From the NCBI RefSeq assembly GCF_003049685.1, contig NZ_PYSY02000002.1, positions 1,401,501 to 1,465,500 on the forward strand: a stretch of 64,000 nucleotides of DNA, written 5' to 3'. Origin of the DNA: Brucella pituitosa (lineage in GTDB: Bacteria > Pseudomonadota > Alphaproteobacteria > Rhizobiales > Rhizobiaceae). Below the pieces are notes generated by a model, which was not told the DNA's origin, searched no databases, and saw nothing but the letters and a program-made list of their open reading frames with translations. Within the stretch, counting starts at the first letter, position 1; every line of letters begins with the position of its first letter. Below, piece by piece: positions 37,253 through 48,358 of this stretch. Made by a program: the position numbers and the translations under genes.

Positions 37253-37722
37253 GGCGATGCCAATTTTTGGCCTCTTGATAGTAGAAAAATAATAATTTAG
37301 TCATAGATACATTATTTTCACTCCCATTTATTGGGTGGCGAGCGGGGTATTCCGTTCTATCTGAGGCCGGCAGCATGCGGCGATGATAAGTCATGTCTAA
37401 CCTGGTTGGATTGCTTTATCATCGCCAATTATTATTCATTTGCGGCTCCATTTGAGGTCCGCAGTTAATTGCGTCACCAAACTATCCAACGGTCTGTGGC
37501 GCATCATCACGAAGAAATGGCACGCGATTTGCAGGGTTGTATATCTGTCGGTAGTCGCACTGCAATCTTTAGTCCCTAATTCACGACCACTACGGGTTTT
37601 ATTCACCGCCAGTTGTATCTGGCTGTATTCCTTAGATGTTGAACAATGGGACTGACGCATTCCTCACATCAATAGTATCAAAATCAAACTGCATCCATTT
37701 TTATATAAAGGTATACTTCATC
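37253..37722. other. Intergenic region without a supported gene
   Basis: 470 bases between the Ig-like gene B and the adhesin head gene. A 71-codon TTG-started frame at 37440 has no ribosome site or recognisable features. AAAGG at 37708-37712 is the likely ribosome site of the next gene. Confidence 0.5.
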
Positions 37723-39357
37723 ATGACGAGAGACACTTCAAATTCGAACATAGATCCCAAAGTTGCCTCAGGGGGCTCCGCCACTGCAGTCAATCATAAA
37801 AGTGAAGCATCAAGCGATAACAGTACCGCTTATGGCGCTGGCGCTGTTGCCTCTGCGCCAAACACTTCGGCTTTTGGAGCGAATAGCAAGGCCCTGGTTA
37901 TTGGTGGTACGGCTTATGGTTCGGGGAGTACATCGTCGGATGCTGATGGTACCGCTGTGGGCAGTGCAAGCGCGGCATCTGCTATGCATAGCACCGCTGT
38001 AGGTGCACAGAGCAGTGCATCTGGCCAATTTGGTACGGCTGTTGGGTCAAATAGTACGGCGAGCGATATAAGTAGCACTGCGGTTGGGTGCGGCAGTGAA
38101 GCCTCTGCGCAAAACAGTACCGCGACGGGTTTCAGCTCTAAGGCTTTAGCCGATTCTACCACAGCTACAGGAAGTGGGAGTATCGCTTATGGTATTAATA
38201 GCACTGCAACCGGGCAGTTGAGCAGTGCCGCACGAGAATATAGCACAGCCACTGGCCATGCGAGCAAAGTACAGGGTGCAAATGGCACTGCAACCGGGCA
38301 AAGCAGCATGGTCTCGGGGAATTACAGTGTAGCAACCGGCCAAAATAGTGTTGCTTCTGGTGATTTCAGCATTGCGGAAGGCCAGGGCAGTGTAGCGTCT
38401 GGAACGAACAGTACGGCGATAGGACAGGCCAGTTCTGCCTCAGGCGACAATGGAACAGCGATTGGTCAGGGTGGTGCCGCTTCTGGCCCGAACAGCACCA
38501 CCGTCGGTTTCGGTAGTGCAGCGTCTAATCGCAACAGCACGGCTTATGGTGCAAGTAGTAAAGCCTCAGGTCTGGATAGTACTGCGATCGGTTCCTTTGG
38601 TGAAGCGACAGGCCTAGCCAGTACCGCGCTCGGTTACACTAGCAGTGCCCATAATGACTATTGTACGTCTGTAGGGTTTAGTGCGCGTGCTACTGGTATT
38701 AACGGCACGGCAGTTGGACACGCAGCAAACGCAGCTGGGGCCTACAGTGCCGCTTATGGCGCGGTATGTTGGGCTGGGGGAGCCTACAGTACTGGAATGG
38801 GCTACTACAGTGTAGCTTCAGGTGATTTCACGGTTGCGATTGGACAAGGCAGTGAAGCCTCAGGTGAGGACGGGATCGCCATAGGCCAGGGAAGCGTTGC
38901 TTCGGGCGACCTTAGTGCTGCAACGGGCAATGCCAGCTCGGCTTCAGGTCATTTCAGTACAGCGATGGGGCACAGTAGTACTGCTTCGGGTGACAATAGC
39001 GTCGCTATGGGGCAGGATAGCTATGCTTCCGCCGTGAGTAGCATCGCGATTGGCCAGAACAGTAAGGCCTCGGATGATTTTAGCGCTGCGTTGGGTTCAT
39101 TGAGCCTGACAGCACCAGCCGTTTCTACTACCGGCATGACGATCAATAGCAAATCCTATATGTTCGCAGGATCCGTCGCGAAAGCCACTCTCAGCATCGG
39201 AAATAGTAATGGCAACGCTATTTTCAGAACAATAACCAATCTTGCTGCAGGAAGAGTAGACGAAAGCTCAACGGATGCAGTTAATGGTAGTCAGTTGAGT
39301 GCACTCGTAAAGGCAATAGAATCGTTGAATGCGCGACTGGACCAGCTTAACAAATAA
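37723..39357 (+). CDS. YadA/Hia-like trimeric adhesin head protein lacking signal and anchor
   Basis: 544 aa from ATG 37723. Nearly all of it is tandem ~14-residue head repeats of the type STAxGxxSxASGxxS (for example STAVGAQSSASGQFGTAVG), as in the left-handed beta-roll of YadA and Hia heads. Near the end stands a neck motif: FRTITNLAAGRVDESSTDAVN, followed by GSQL and a short coiled coil (residues ~520-544). There the protein stops. The usual long signal peptide (ESPR) and the C-terminal four-strand membrane anchor are both absent. No frameshift within it explains this. It starts directly with a polar N-terminus (MTRDTSNSNIDPK). Confidence 0.82.
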   Translation: MTRDTSNSNIDPKVASGGSATAVNHKSEASSDNSTAYGAGAVASAPNTSAFGANSKALVIGGTAYGSGSTSSDADGTAVGSASAASAMHSTAVGAQSSASGQFGTAVGSNSTASDISSTAVGCGSEASAQNSTATGFSSKALADSTTATGSGSIAYGINSTATGQLSSAAREYSTATGHASKVQGANGTATGQSSMVSGNYSVATGQNSVASGDFSIAEGQGSVASGTNSTAIGQASSASGDNGTAIGQGGAASGPNSTTVGFGSAASNRNSTAYGASSKASGLDSTAIGSFGEATGLASTALGYTSSAHNDYCTSVGFSARATGINGTAVGHAANAAGAYSAAYGAVCWAGGAYSTGMGYYSVASGDFTVAIGQGSEASGEDGIAIGQGSVASGDLSAATGNASSASGHFSTAMGHSSTASGDNSVAMGQDSYASAVSSIAIGQNSKASDDFSAALGSLSLTAPAVSTTGMTINSKSYMFAGSVAKATLSIGNSNGNAIFRTITNLAAGRVDESSTDAVNGSQLSALVKAIESLNARLDQLNK

Positions 39358-39558
39358 ATGTATCACAAAAATTGGAGTGCCTTATTGATATGGCATTTCT
39401 TATTCGCGACACTGTTTATGATTTATATTGTACGTGGTGGGAATTATATTTGGAGAGCAGTTCGATCAGTTCGAACCGCTCTCTAGTTTCTACTCTCATT
39501 CAGACGTTGTTCTGTGCCTCGAACCGTTAGAGCCTGAACCAAAATGAATATAACGATA

Positions 39559-39810
39559 TCAGGCTCCAACGACCCTGTGGGAGCGCAACGGGGTGTTTGC
39601 AATGTCGGCCAATGCTTCAGCGGAAGCGGCGGTTTTGCGGGCCTTTCTGGCCAATCTGTAGCGTTGCCCCAGTCATGCAAATGTGCGCTCAACAACCCAT
39701 CTGCGGGGGAGGAGTTCGAAGCCACTGGTATGATTTGATCGTTTAATTACTTCCAACCTGAATCTTCCGACCTTTTCGAACCTGCTTTTCCAGAGCCATT
39801 TCATGGCGAA
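39559..39810 (-). pseudogene. IS5-family transposase remnant (C-terminal end)
   Basis: On the minus strand the bases read RFRLEVIKRSNHTSGFELLP, then RRWVVERTFA, stop, LGQRYRLARKARKTAASAEA and on to a stop at 39559. The GFELLPRRWVVERTFAWLG block is the conserved DDE glutamate region of IS5-group transposases; here the Trp codon is TGA. The N-terminal two-thirds is missing. GAGCCTGAACCAAAATG just beyond the stop resembles a terminal repeat. Confidence 0.75.
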
Positions 39811-39916
39811 TTAGAAGGTGGTGAAATTGCCGGGCGGGCGCACTTCACAACATATCGTGCCGTCGGCTCATTGTCGGTGCTGACTATGCCGATCAGTCTC
39901 CATTTTCAGCAAACTA

Positions 39917-40942
39917 TCACCGTTGGTTGGCAGCTATCCCTGCTTTAGTCGCTTGTTCCGATAAATGACGGGCGTAAGAGAAACTGTACGGTTCGGCCGT
40001 TAAGAGAGGTGCCCCGAACTTACCTGCATCTTTAGGAGATAAGCCAAACCGGACTTTGAACGCTTTGGTAAATTGCACGCTATCGTGAAACCCATAGCGA
40101 TAAGCAATGTCCTTCAAGGAAACGGGTTGGCCTCTTTGTTTAATTAACATCCTATATGCGTTGTCCAGTCTCTTGTCGCGAATGACTTTGGCTACGCCGC
40201 CATCCGGCTCGAACGCTCGATAAAGGTGCGACCGGGAGACACGAAAATGATGCATGATAGTCTGCGGACTAAGTAGTGGGCTGGTAAGGTTCTCATTGAT
40301 GTAAGTGAGTATGCACTTACGCATTGTGAGATTAACGGCGAGGTTTTCCGGTGCACCTGCCGTAACGCTGGCGCCCAGCAGAGATAACATTGCTTCTTGT
40401 GCCGAATAGACCTCTGTAGCGTCCAGCTCGCCTGCCACGTCATTCAGGCCTCTCAAATAAGCAAACAGCAGCCGTGTTGTTGGTTCGTGCGCGCGCAGAA
40501 CAACACCGTGCAGATTACGCCAGCCAATTACTTTTTCCAACTCGTCGCGGGCCAGCATAACTGTTATTCGGCTGCCGTCATATGCAGTGCTTTCAACAGT
40601 TTGTGTGAAATCAATAATGACGATATCGCCAGGCTTTGCGCATAAGTCGACACCGTTAAAATTGCCGCGCAAATCACCAGCGGTGATTAATTGCAGAATA
40701 TAGTGATCCAGACCGCCATGGGCGATGATCTTTGGTGTGCGTAAATAGTTTTGAGTATTGAAAGATGTTGAACCTATTTGAAGAGATGCGCCAATTGCGC
40801 GTCCCTTTGCGGAGCCGAAAAGTTGGTAATTCCGCATCTCCTTGTCCAACGTGATTTCATACATTGGTTTCAGGACTTCACGCCAGAAATCGTTGCGAAG
40901 TTCGTCTTCAATCATGTCAGTTGAAAAAGAGATCTGATTCAT
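39917..40942 (-). CDS. AraC-family transcriptional regulator (FeaR-like)
   Basis: 341 aa. N-terminal ~190 residues match the AraC-binding-like domain of FeaR-type regulators (QISFSTDMIEDELRNDFWREV..., GDIVIIDFTQTVES). The C-terminal AraC HTH has SPQTIMHHFRVSRSHLYRAF and VSLKDIAYRYGFHDSVQFTKAFKVRFGLSP. It lies between the adhesin head gene and the autotransporter, divergent from the latter across 940 AT-rich bases. It is a plausible local activator of these surface genes, which the sequence cannot prove. Confidence 0.9.
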   Translation of the reverse strand: MNQISFSTDMIEDELRNDFWREVLKPMYEITLDKEMRNYQLFGSAKGRAIGASLQIGSTSFNTQNYLRTPKIIAHGGLDHYILQLITAGDLRGNFNGVDLCAKPGDIVIIDFTQTVESTAYDGSRITVMLARDELEKVIGWRNLHGVVLRAHEPTTRLLFAYLRGLNDVAGELDATEVYSAQEAMLSLLGASVTAGAPENLAVNLTMRKCILTYINENLTSPLLSPQTIMHHFRVSRSHLYRAFEPDGGVAKVIRDKRLDNAYRMLIKQRGQPVSLKDIAYRYGFHDSVQFTKAFKVRFGLSPKDAGKFGAPLLTAEPYSFSYARHLSEQATKAGIAANQR

Positions 40943-41884
40943 TATCGCTCGTCGACACTCTTAACTTGAGAACCGACAGTTACCACAGCCGCTTTTTATT
41001 TTAAAGAACAGAATAAAAATATGCCATTCATAAAATTTTAAATTAATTAGGAGCAGTATTACCTTTCTTCGTTCAATATTATTTATAATATACGCAATAG
41101 TGTAATATATTCTGATTATAATTTTAAATTGAAATTCCATTTTTCTATTTAATTTTTTAGTACTTCGATGTGACAAGTGTGAAGCAACCCCCGTAGATAT
41201 CAGGTATGTGAGCGAAGCTGTTTCGTAGGTCGGTAATTATATTATCAAGTCGTCTGTGGTGTTTCCACAAGATGCGATGTTTAAGAAAGTATCAGGCAAA
41301 TTCTTGTGCGATCGCGTCTCTAAGTATCGTCCACTTCATGGACGGTTTGCGCTGTAGTTGCCCATCAGGTCCAGCAATCGAGCGGACTCATAAGTCGTTG
41401 GAATCTTCGGTTCTGATACAGCAGCAGCCTCCGATAATGACCTGAAATAGCCGTATCGCATAGACTTGTCGACATGGGTAGTTGTCTAAGATGGTTGCAA
41501 CATGTTTGCTATGCAGCCGTAGCTTCGTTTTATTGGGGAGTGTTTTCGTGTGTGTCGCCATTATATGTCAGCGAAGCTGTTTGGCCGCCAGATATGTAGC
41601 AAATGTTGGATGTAGTTTAGGAAATTTTAGTATTTTCTTAAAAAGAGTCCGAATTTAAGATAAAAATCAGATATAGCAGCGTAATAATTATAAGTGTTAT
41701 TTGATAGCAATAGTTAATTTAATAATACTTTTTAAAGTAATATATTATATATGGATAATTATTATAAAATTACAAAATACTAATAATAATTAGTGTGAGA
41801 TGTATTGCTTGAAATGTATATTAATACATAGTATGTAATAATAAATTTATTGATTATAAGTATATTCTTTTAAAAGGACTCGGA
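40943..41884. other. Long AT-rich non-coding region upstream of the autotransporter
   Basis: 942 bases with no convincing gene. Two imperfect copies of gcgaagctgttt occur (about 41212 and 41572). The last 250 bases are extremely AT-rich (poly A/T tracts), as in H-NS- or MucR-silenced foreign promoters. Confidence 0.55.
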
Positions 41885-44800
41885 TTGTCCGATATGAAAA
41901 AATTATCTGTTGCGCTTCCTCGCACTCTCGTTAGTAGAGCCGCTGATTTAACCCGTTCGGTCTCACCCGGCGCCCTCATCAGGAGTGCGCGTCCAGTTGC
42001 GGCTCTTGCCGTATGGAGTGTAGCCAGCATTTTTGTTCTGGCAGCAAACGTGCCTGCTCTCAGCCAGAGTGGGAGCGGTTTAGCCGCCAACACGGAGAGT
42101 AGTGGTGGTGCTGGTGGAACATCATCCAACGGAACAAATGGAGTCGCCGGGACGGCAGGGGCTGACGGCGTCGGGGGTGCCGGAGGTGATGGCGGTGACG
42201 GGGGTGCTGGAGCCGGAACGCCGAACGGCGCGGGAACAGGTGGCACTGCCGGTGGCTTGGGTGCCTCAACTGTTGATCCAAGTTCCACTACAGCTGTTTC
42301 GGGCACAGATGGTGGTGACGGCGCAGATGGAACGTTGGCTCAAAACCAGAGCGCAGGCGGTGGTGGCGGTGGCGGCGGCGGCGGAACAGGTGTCTTTTCC
42401 ACCGATACTGTATTCGAAAGCAAAACGACTATTAGCGGTGGCGGCGGTGGTAACGGAGGACGTGGTTTCACTGCCGGGGCTTCAGCGGATACAAGCGGTA
42501 GTGCTGCCGGTGGCGGTGGTGATGGTGGTACAGGTGTCTATTATGGGAGTGCTACAACTGCCAAAAATTCCGGCACAGTTCAGGGAGGCAGTGGCGGAAA
42601 TGGTGGCGACGGCGCAAGCGGGCTAGATGCAAACCAACCTTTAGCGGTATTCACGCGGGATGGAGGAGCAGGTGGCAATGGCGGTGTGGGCGGCACGGCG
42701 GCAATATTTGGCGATGGTGTAACGATTAGCAATGAGAGTGCAGGATTAATTACTGCGGGCAGTGGCGGTGTAGGAGGGGCAGCTGGAGATGGGGGTACCG
42801 CTAACGGCCAAACGGCCGGTATTGCCAGCAATGGAGGAAATGGTGCCAACGGAGGAAATGGAGGAGCTGGCGCGCGCGCAATCAGTGTTCTGGGTGCTGG
42901 TACGTTAACCAACGACGGAACTGTCAGTGGTGGCGATGGTGGTCATGGAGGTAAGGGCAGTAACGGCGGCAGCGGTATGAGCTCCGCAGGTTCCGGTGGA
43001 GATGGTGGCAATGGTGGGGACGGTGGAGCAGCAATTAGCTTTTCGGCAACTGCAATCATATCCAATACTGGACATCTACTTGGAGGAAATGGTGCTTCAG
43101 GTGCTGATGGTGGTGGTGCAGGTACGACTCAGGCAACCAACCTTAAGCGGTCCGGTAATGGCGGTGCGGGCGGCAAGGGTGGAATTGCAGTGCAGCTATC
43201 TGGTACTAACAATTCCGTGACAAATACGGGCGGCACGATTACTGGTGGCGACGGTAAAGACGGTGGCATCGGCGGGGATCCCGGGAGCACCACGAGATAT
43301 GCCAATCATGGTACGGCCGGCAACAGCGCAGACGGCGGAAGTGGTGCTGATGCTATGCAGCTTGGGGATAGCAGCACAGTCACAAACACAAATGGTACGA
43401 TTCGGGGTGGAAATGGTGGCAATGGTGGCAAGCAATCAAGTGCGGACGCTGGCAGCCCTCCACCGGGCTTCGGAGGGGTTGGGGGGAATGGATAACGGCG
43501 AGCCAGGGTGGCGCTGTTACCAATGCAGGTACGATTACAGGCGGGAATGGTGGAAACGGCGGTTTGAAATCCGATGGATCTGCCAGCGCATCAGCGGCGG
43601 GTGGTTATGGTATTCTGCTTTCGGGCGGCGACGGTAAAGTTATCAATGCTGGGACAATAAGCGGGGGACAGTCCGGTGATGGCGGTATTCGCACATTGGC
43701 GATCAGTTTTATGGGCGGCAATAGTACTCTTGAACTGCATTCCGGTTCGGTTATTGTTGGCGACGCTGTTGCCCAGGGAACCGGTAATACGTTCACCCTT
43801 GGCGGCGATGATAATGATACTTTCTCCGGCACTGTGACGACCGTCACCACGGGCACTGCTCAATATCGAGGGTTTCAGACAAATGTGAAGGATGGCACCA
43901 GCACCTGGACGTTGACCGGAGACTCTGAGAGCTGGACGATCAAAAATGGTGTGCTGCAGATCGGTGACGGCGGAACAAACGGTAGTGTATCTGGTGATGT
44001 TATCACAGGAACTGATGACAATACAAAAGGCACGCTTGCATTCAATCGTCCAAGTCTGGTTTTCGCTGGCTTAATATCCGGCACCGGTAGTGTTGAGCAA
44101 AAGGGTGCAGCGGATAGTGTAGTCTCGCTGACTGCTGACAACACTTATACTGGTGGCACGACTATTTCGTCAGGCACATTGCGTCTGGGGGATGCCGGTA
44201 CGACAGGCAGCATTGTCGGTGATGTTATCAATAACGGAACGTTGGCTTTCAATCGCTCCAGCTTTACCTTTGACGGTCTCATCTCCGGCACGGGCTCTGT
44301 GTCGCAGATTGGTGTTGGTGCTACGATTACTCTGACAGGTAACAGTACCTATACCGGCGGTACGACGGTTTCGGCTGGTACGTTGCGGCTGGGTGATGGC
44401 CATGTGAGCGGCAGCATCAAGGGCGATGCCTTGATTGATATGAATGGAAGGCTTGCCTTCAACCACTCAGATGCATTGGATTTTGATGGTGTGATAAGCG
44501 GTACAGGCCTGCTGAACCAGATGGGTTCGGGCGCGCTTTCGTTGAATGGCGACAGTTCCGCTTTCACGGGTAAAACATTGGTGAGCAGTGGCACACTTCT
44601 GGTACATGGCACGCTTGGCGGCACAGTAGAAGTGGCTACTGGTGCAAGCCTTGGCGGTGATGGCACGATCAAAGACAATGCTGTGCTTGATGCTGGTGGA
44701 GCCAATCTCGTCGGACGAGAGGGGCAGACGCTGACTTTCGAGCATGATCTGACGTTAGTTACAGGGAACAATGTCAATGTCTCGCTTGGTGTGCCAACCG

Positions 44801-47507
44801 ACATTGGCCTGTTTAATGTCAAGGGCAATCTGACGCTGGATGGCACACTGAATGTCACGGATATTGGCAGTTTTGGCCCAGGACTGTACCGCATCTTCGA
44901 TTATGGTGGTGCGCTTACGGATAACGGGCTGACCCTCGGCACGGTTCCAGGTGGCAATACGTCTCATATGAGCATTCAGACAAGTGTCGCCAATCAGGTC
45001 AATCTGATCAATACAGCCGGGGTTTCGCTCAACTTTTGGAATGGGGGCGATGCCAGCAAGCATGGCAATGGGCTGATCAATGGTGGCGATGGCACCTGGG
45101 ATGCTATCAATCAGAACTGGACGGATAGCGATGGCCTAATCAGCGGCACATGGAGTAGTGACCAGTTTGCTATCTTCACAGGCTCTGCGGGTAAGGTAAC
45201 AGTAGACAATGGCAGCGGTGTAGTGTCTGCCAGTGGCATGCAGTTCTCTACCGATGGCTACCGACTTGAGGGCGATGCGCTGAAACTGACGGGCAACGCC
45301 ATACCAATCATCCGCGTGGATAAGAATGTGACAGCCACGATTTCCGCTGAGCTTCAGGGCGCTCAAGGTTTGAACAAGACCGACTTTGGAACATTGGTTC
45401 TGACGGGTGCGAACCACTATACGGGTGGGACGACTGTGAATGAAGGCATCCTGCAGCTTGGCGATGGTGGCGCATCGGGTAGCATTGATGGCGACGTGAT
45501 GTTGGCGCGCACAGCTTATGATTATGGCACCCTAGCCTTCAACCGCTCGGATTCAGTCAGTTTTGAAGGTGTCATCAGTGGTGAAGGCGAAGTCTTGCAA
45601 CAGGGCGAAGGGACGACGACCTTCTTGGGCAATAACACCTTCTCCGGTGGTTTGAACGTCGAGAAGGGGGACGGCACAGGCTGGTATTATAGACAACGCC
45701 TTTGGCTCTGGGCGCCTTACAGTTAATGCGGGTGCAACCGCCGATCTCAACAACTTCAATACAACTGTCGCCGGCTTGCTTGATGGCAAAGATGGCGGCG
45801 GTGCTGTCATGCTGGGTTCTGGTACGCTGACGCTCAATCAGGATTTTGACAGCACATTCTCCGGCACACTATCGGGAACCGGTGGACTGACCAAAAAATA
45901 GCTCCGGAACGCTCACATTTTCAGGCTTGAACAACTATAGCGGTGCAACTGATCTCAATGGCGGTACATTGCGTCAGGGTGCCAAAGGCGGTTTCAGCGG
46001 AGCCTCCGCCTATTTCATCAGTGCAGACGGCACCCTCGCACTCAATGGCTTTGCTACATCAATGACATCTCTCTCTCCAATGGCGGCCTGACTGATTTTG
46101 GCGGAACTGGCGGAACAGTGCTGACCGTAGCGAGTAACTACACCGGTAATGGCGGCACGCTTGTGCTCAACACTGTGCTGGGTGATGACAGTTCAAAAAA
46201 CCGACATTCTGAAGGTTGGCGGAGACACATCAGGTAGCAGCGCGGTGAAGGTGATCAATCGTGGTGGGCTTGGTGCGCAGACCAGCGAGGGCATCAAGAT
46301 CATCGAGGTTGGCGGTCAATCAAATGGCACGTTCAATCTGGTAGGCGATTACACCACCAAGGATGGTCAGCAGGCCGTTGTGGCCGGTGCCTATGCCTAT
46401 TCTCTGCACGAAGGTGGCGCCAGCGCGCCCACTGATGGTGATTGGTATCTGCGCAGTGAATTGAAAGACGGCACAGGCCCGATCATCAATCCGGGCGTGC
46501 CACTCTATCAGGGTGCGGTTGCCGCTATGCAGGCGCTCAACAAGTTGCCAACATTGCAGCAGCGTGTCGGTAATCGCTATTGGAGTGATGCTGCAAATCC
46601 GGTGATCGAACAGGGGGCCGATGCAGTTGGCACACCACTTGTCTCTTCAGATGAGGCCGGTGCAGCCGTTGATCGACGCGGCATATGGGGACGTATTGAA
46701 GGCGCGCATAACCGTCTTGAACCCAATGGCTCAGACATAAGACAGGACATAAACACCTATCTTCTGCAAGCCGGAGTTGATGGCCAATTCTATGAGGGTG
46801 AGAGTGGCAAGCTGATTGGCGGTATAATCGGCCAGTATGGCAATGCCCGCTCGGATATCTCTTCCACGCAAAGCGAGGGCGATGTCGACACTCAGGGCTG
46901 GGGGCTCGGTACGACGTTGACCTGGTATGGAGATAACGGCTTTTATGTCGATACACAGGCGCAGGCCAACTGGTACGACAATGACTTCAATTCCAAGACC
47001 GCTAACAAGAGCCTTGCCGATGGCCGCAAGGGCTTTGGTTATGCATTAAGTACAGAAGCCGGCCAGCGCGTTGATCTTAACAACAACTGGTCGCTGACCC
47101 CCCAGGCACAACTCATGTGGTCGTCAGTCGATTTTGATGACTTCAACGATGTATTCGATACAGCGGTGGCTTTACACGATGGCGACAGCCTGACAGGGCG
47201 CATCGGGATCTCGGCCGACTACCGCAATGCCTGGCGCGATGCCAATGGCCAGCTTACACGTACCAGCCTCTATGGTATCGTCAATCTCTATCAGGAACTG
47301 ATGGGCGACATGAGTGTGAAGGTTGCAGGGACCAAGTTTGTCACCAGCAATGACAAGACCTGGGGTGGCATTGGCGCTGGCGGCACCTATGCCTGGGCTG
47401 ACGACAAATATGCACTCTATGGCGAAGGCTCGCTCAACACCAACCTCAATAACTTCGCTGACAGTTATGCCCTCAAGGCAACAATAGGCTTCAGAACAAG
47501 ATGGTGA
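41885..47507 (+). pseudogene. Giant glycine-rich monomeric autotransporter, broken by five single-base indels
   Basis: Reads as one ~1,873-aa type V autotransporter once five indels are corrected: a missing base at ~43490, an extra G in 45666-45670, an extra A in 45893-45898, a missing base at ~46057 and an extra A in 46195-46200. The total then divides exactly into 1,874 codons. Order: long signal (to about residue 60, ending near ALS-QS), ~470 residues of PGRS-like GGxGGxGG, a passenger with beta-strand repeats (TYTGGTTISSGTLRLGDAG), then a ~300-aa pertactin-type beta-barrel beginning WGRIEGAHNRLEPNGSDIRQ and ending GFRTRW. TTG 41885 has AGGA 6 bases upstream; ATG 41894 is the alternative. 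Resembles the OmaA/Bma autotransporters of Brucella. Confidence 0.85.
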
Positions 47508-47950
47508 ACAAGGGTTGAAGTGCAGGGACCTGTATTTAGCTGTGAAATATTGAACCTAATGCAAGCGCGATGATATTTAAGGGTGCATTCCATTGTATAC
47601 TGCAGCACTCCAATGAATTCCTAGGGTTAACCATGGAGGAAATTGGGTGTCAAACTGCTATGTGCAGAGTGGTTTATTTTGTAAAGCGCTGATGTTCGTG
47701 AAGAAATTTTTTGTTGGGAACCTGGATTCGAGCAGAGACAAATGGGGGAGGAGGTCTTCTTAATTGATCGAAATACAATAATTTTTCTCAAACGGGCTGT
47801 TCTTTTGGCCTTTTTGAACCAACGAGTTAGCGGTGAAGCGCAAACCAACTTTCAGCAATTTCACACAACGGGTTCTCATATATTTCTGTCTTTCCTAGAT
47901 TTCTGACGGTTTCCCCGAAAGCCGCAACTGCTACTGGTTCCAGCTGTCGG
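47508..47950. other. Non-coding, contains a degenerate tRNA-end repeat
   Basis: No gene seen. It holds the first copy of the direct repeat (47699-47742) described separately. Confidence 0.5.
47699..47742 (-). repeat. Direct repeat copy 1, degenerate tRNA-Gln 3'-end (attachment-site-like)
   Basis: TGAAGAAATTTTTT, then TTGGGAACCTGGATTCGA and agcagAGACaaaTGG. Matches 49252-49297 over about 45 bases with a handful of mismatches. The GGGAACCTGGATTCGA core is a tRNA T-arm and acceptor 3' half read on the minus strand. Confidence 0.65.
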
Positions 47951-47989
47951 TGTGGATGTGGCTGCTAGCAGCCTGTCCGCTCCCAGAGA

Positions 47990-48150
47990 TGCACACCAGA
48001 AAGCGGCCATTTGTCCCTGCATTTTCTAAGAGACCGTATTCTCGATCTTGGTATGTCCAAGCAAAGCTTGGTTTGCGAGCAGGTTGCCCGTCGTTTTGTA
48101 GATCATCGCGGCCTTCGTGCGTCGAAGCGAGTGCATCACATGGCTTAATT
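47990..48150 (-). pseudogene. Tyrosine recombinase (integrase) C-terminal remnant
   Basis: Minus-strand reading gives SHVMHSLRRTKAAMIYKTTG, NLLANQALLGHTKIENTVS, then a stop. This is the RxxR...LGH core of a small rhizobial-type site-specific integrase with the catalytic Tyr region lost. It lies beside the degenerate att-like repeat at 47699. Confidence 0.6.
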
Positions 48151-48358
48151 CTCAATGGAAATTATGCGCTGATCCGGATCAGTTCTGGCTGGAAATCAAC
48201 AACCTTCTGTTCGTTCGATCAATCGTGAATGACTCATGCGAGCAGAAAACGGATGGTCAGCCTCCTAGAGTATGGCGATGATGCATATGTAGGAAGTCGG
48301 CTGCTCAGTTTAACTGGGGTTAGTTCCGGCCAGGGGGAATGACAAGCGTTGCGAACAG

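Noticed and set aside
37440..37655. 71-codon frame between Ig-like gene B and the adhesin head gene
   Set aside because: TTG start, no ribosome site, no recognisable features.
37800..39120. Regular short tandem repeats suggesting a CRISPR or satellite array
   Set aside because: The period is about 42 bases and matches codon-level adhesin head repeats (STAxGxxSxASG); no identical spacer-repeat structure.
41141..41640. Possible transposase relic in the AT-rich region before the autotransporter
   Set aside because: Translations in all frames are broken and show no convincing conserved motif.
42102..42912. Long open frames on both strands over the Gly-rich passenger (Val-rich and Pro-rich translations)
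   Set aside because: They are products of the GGN-repeat composition of the autotransporter in other frames.
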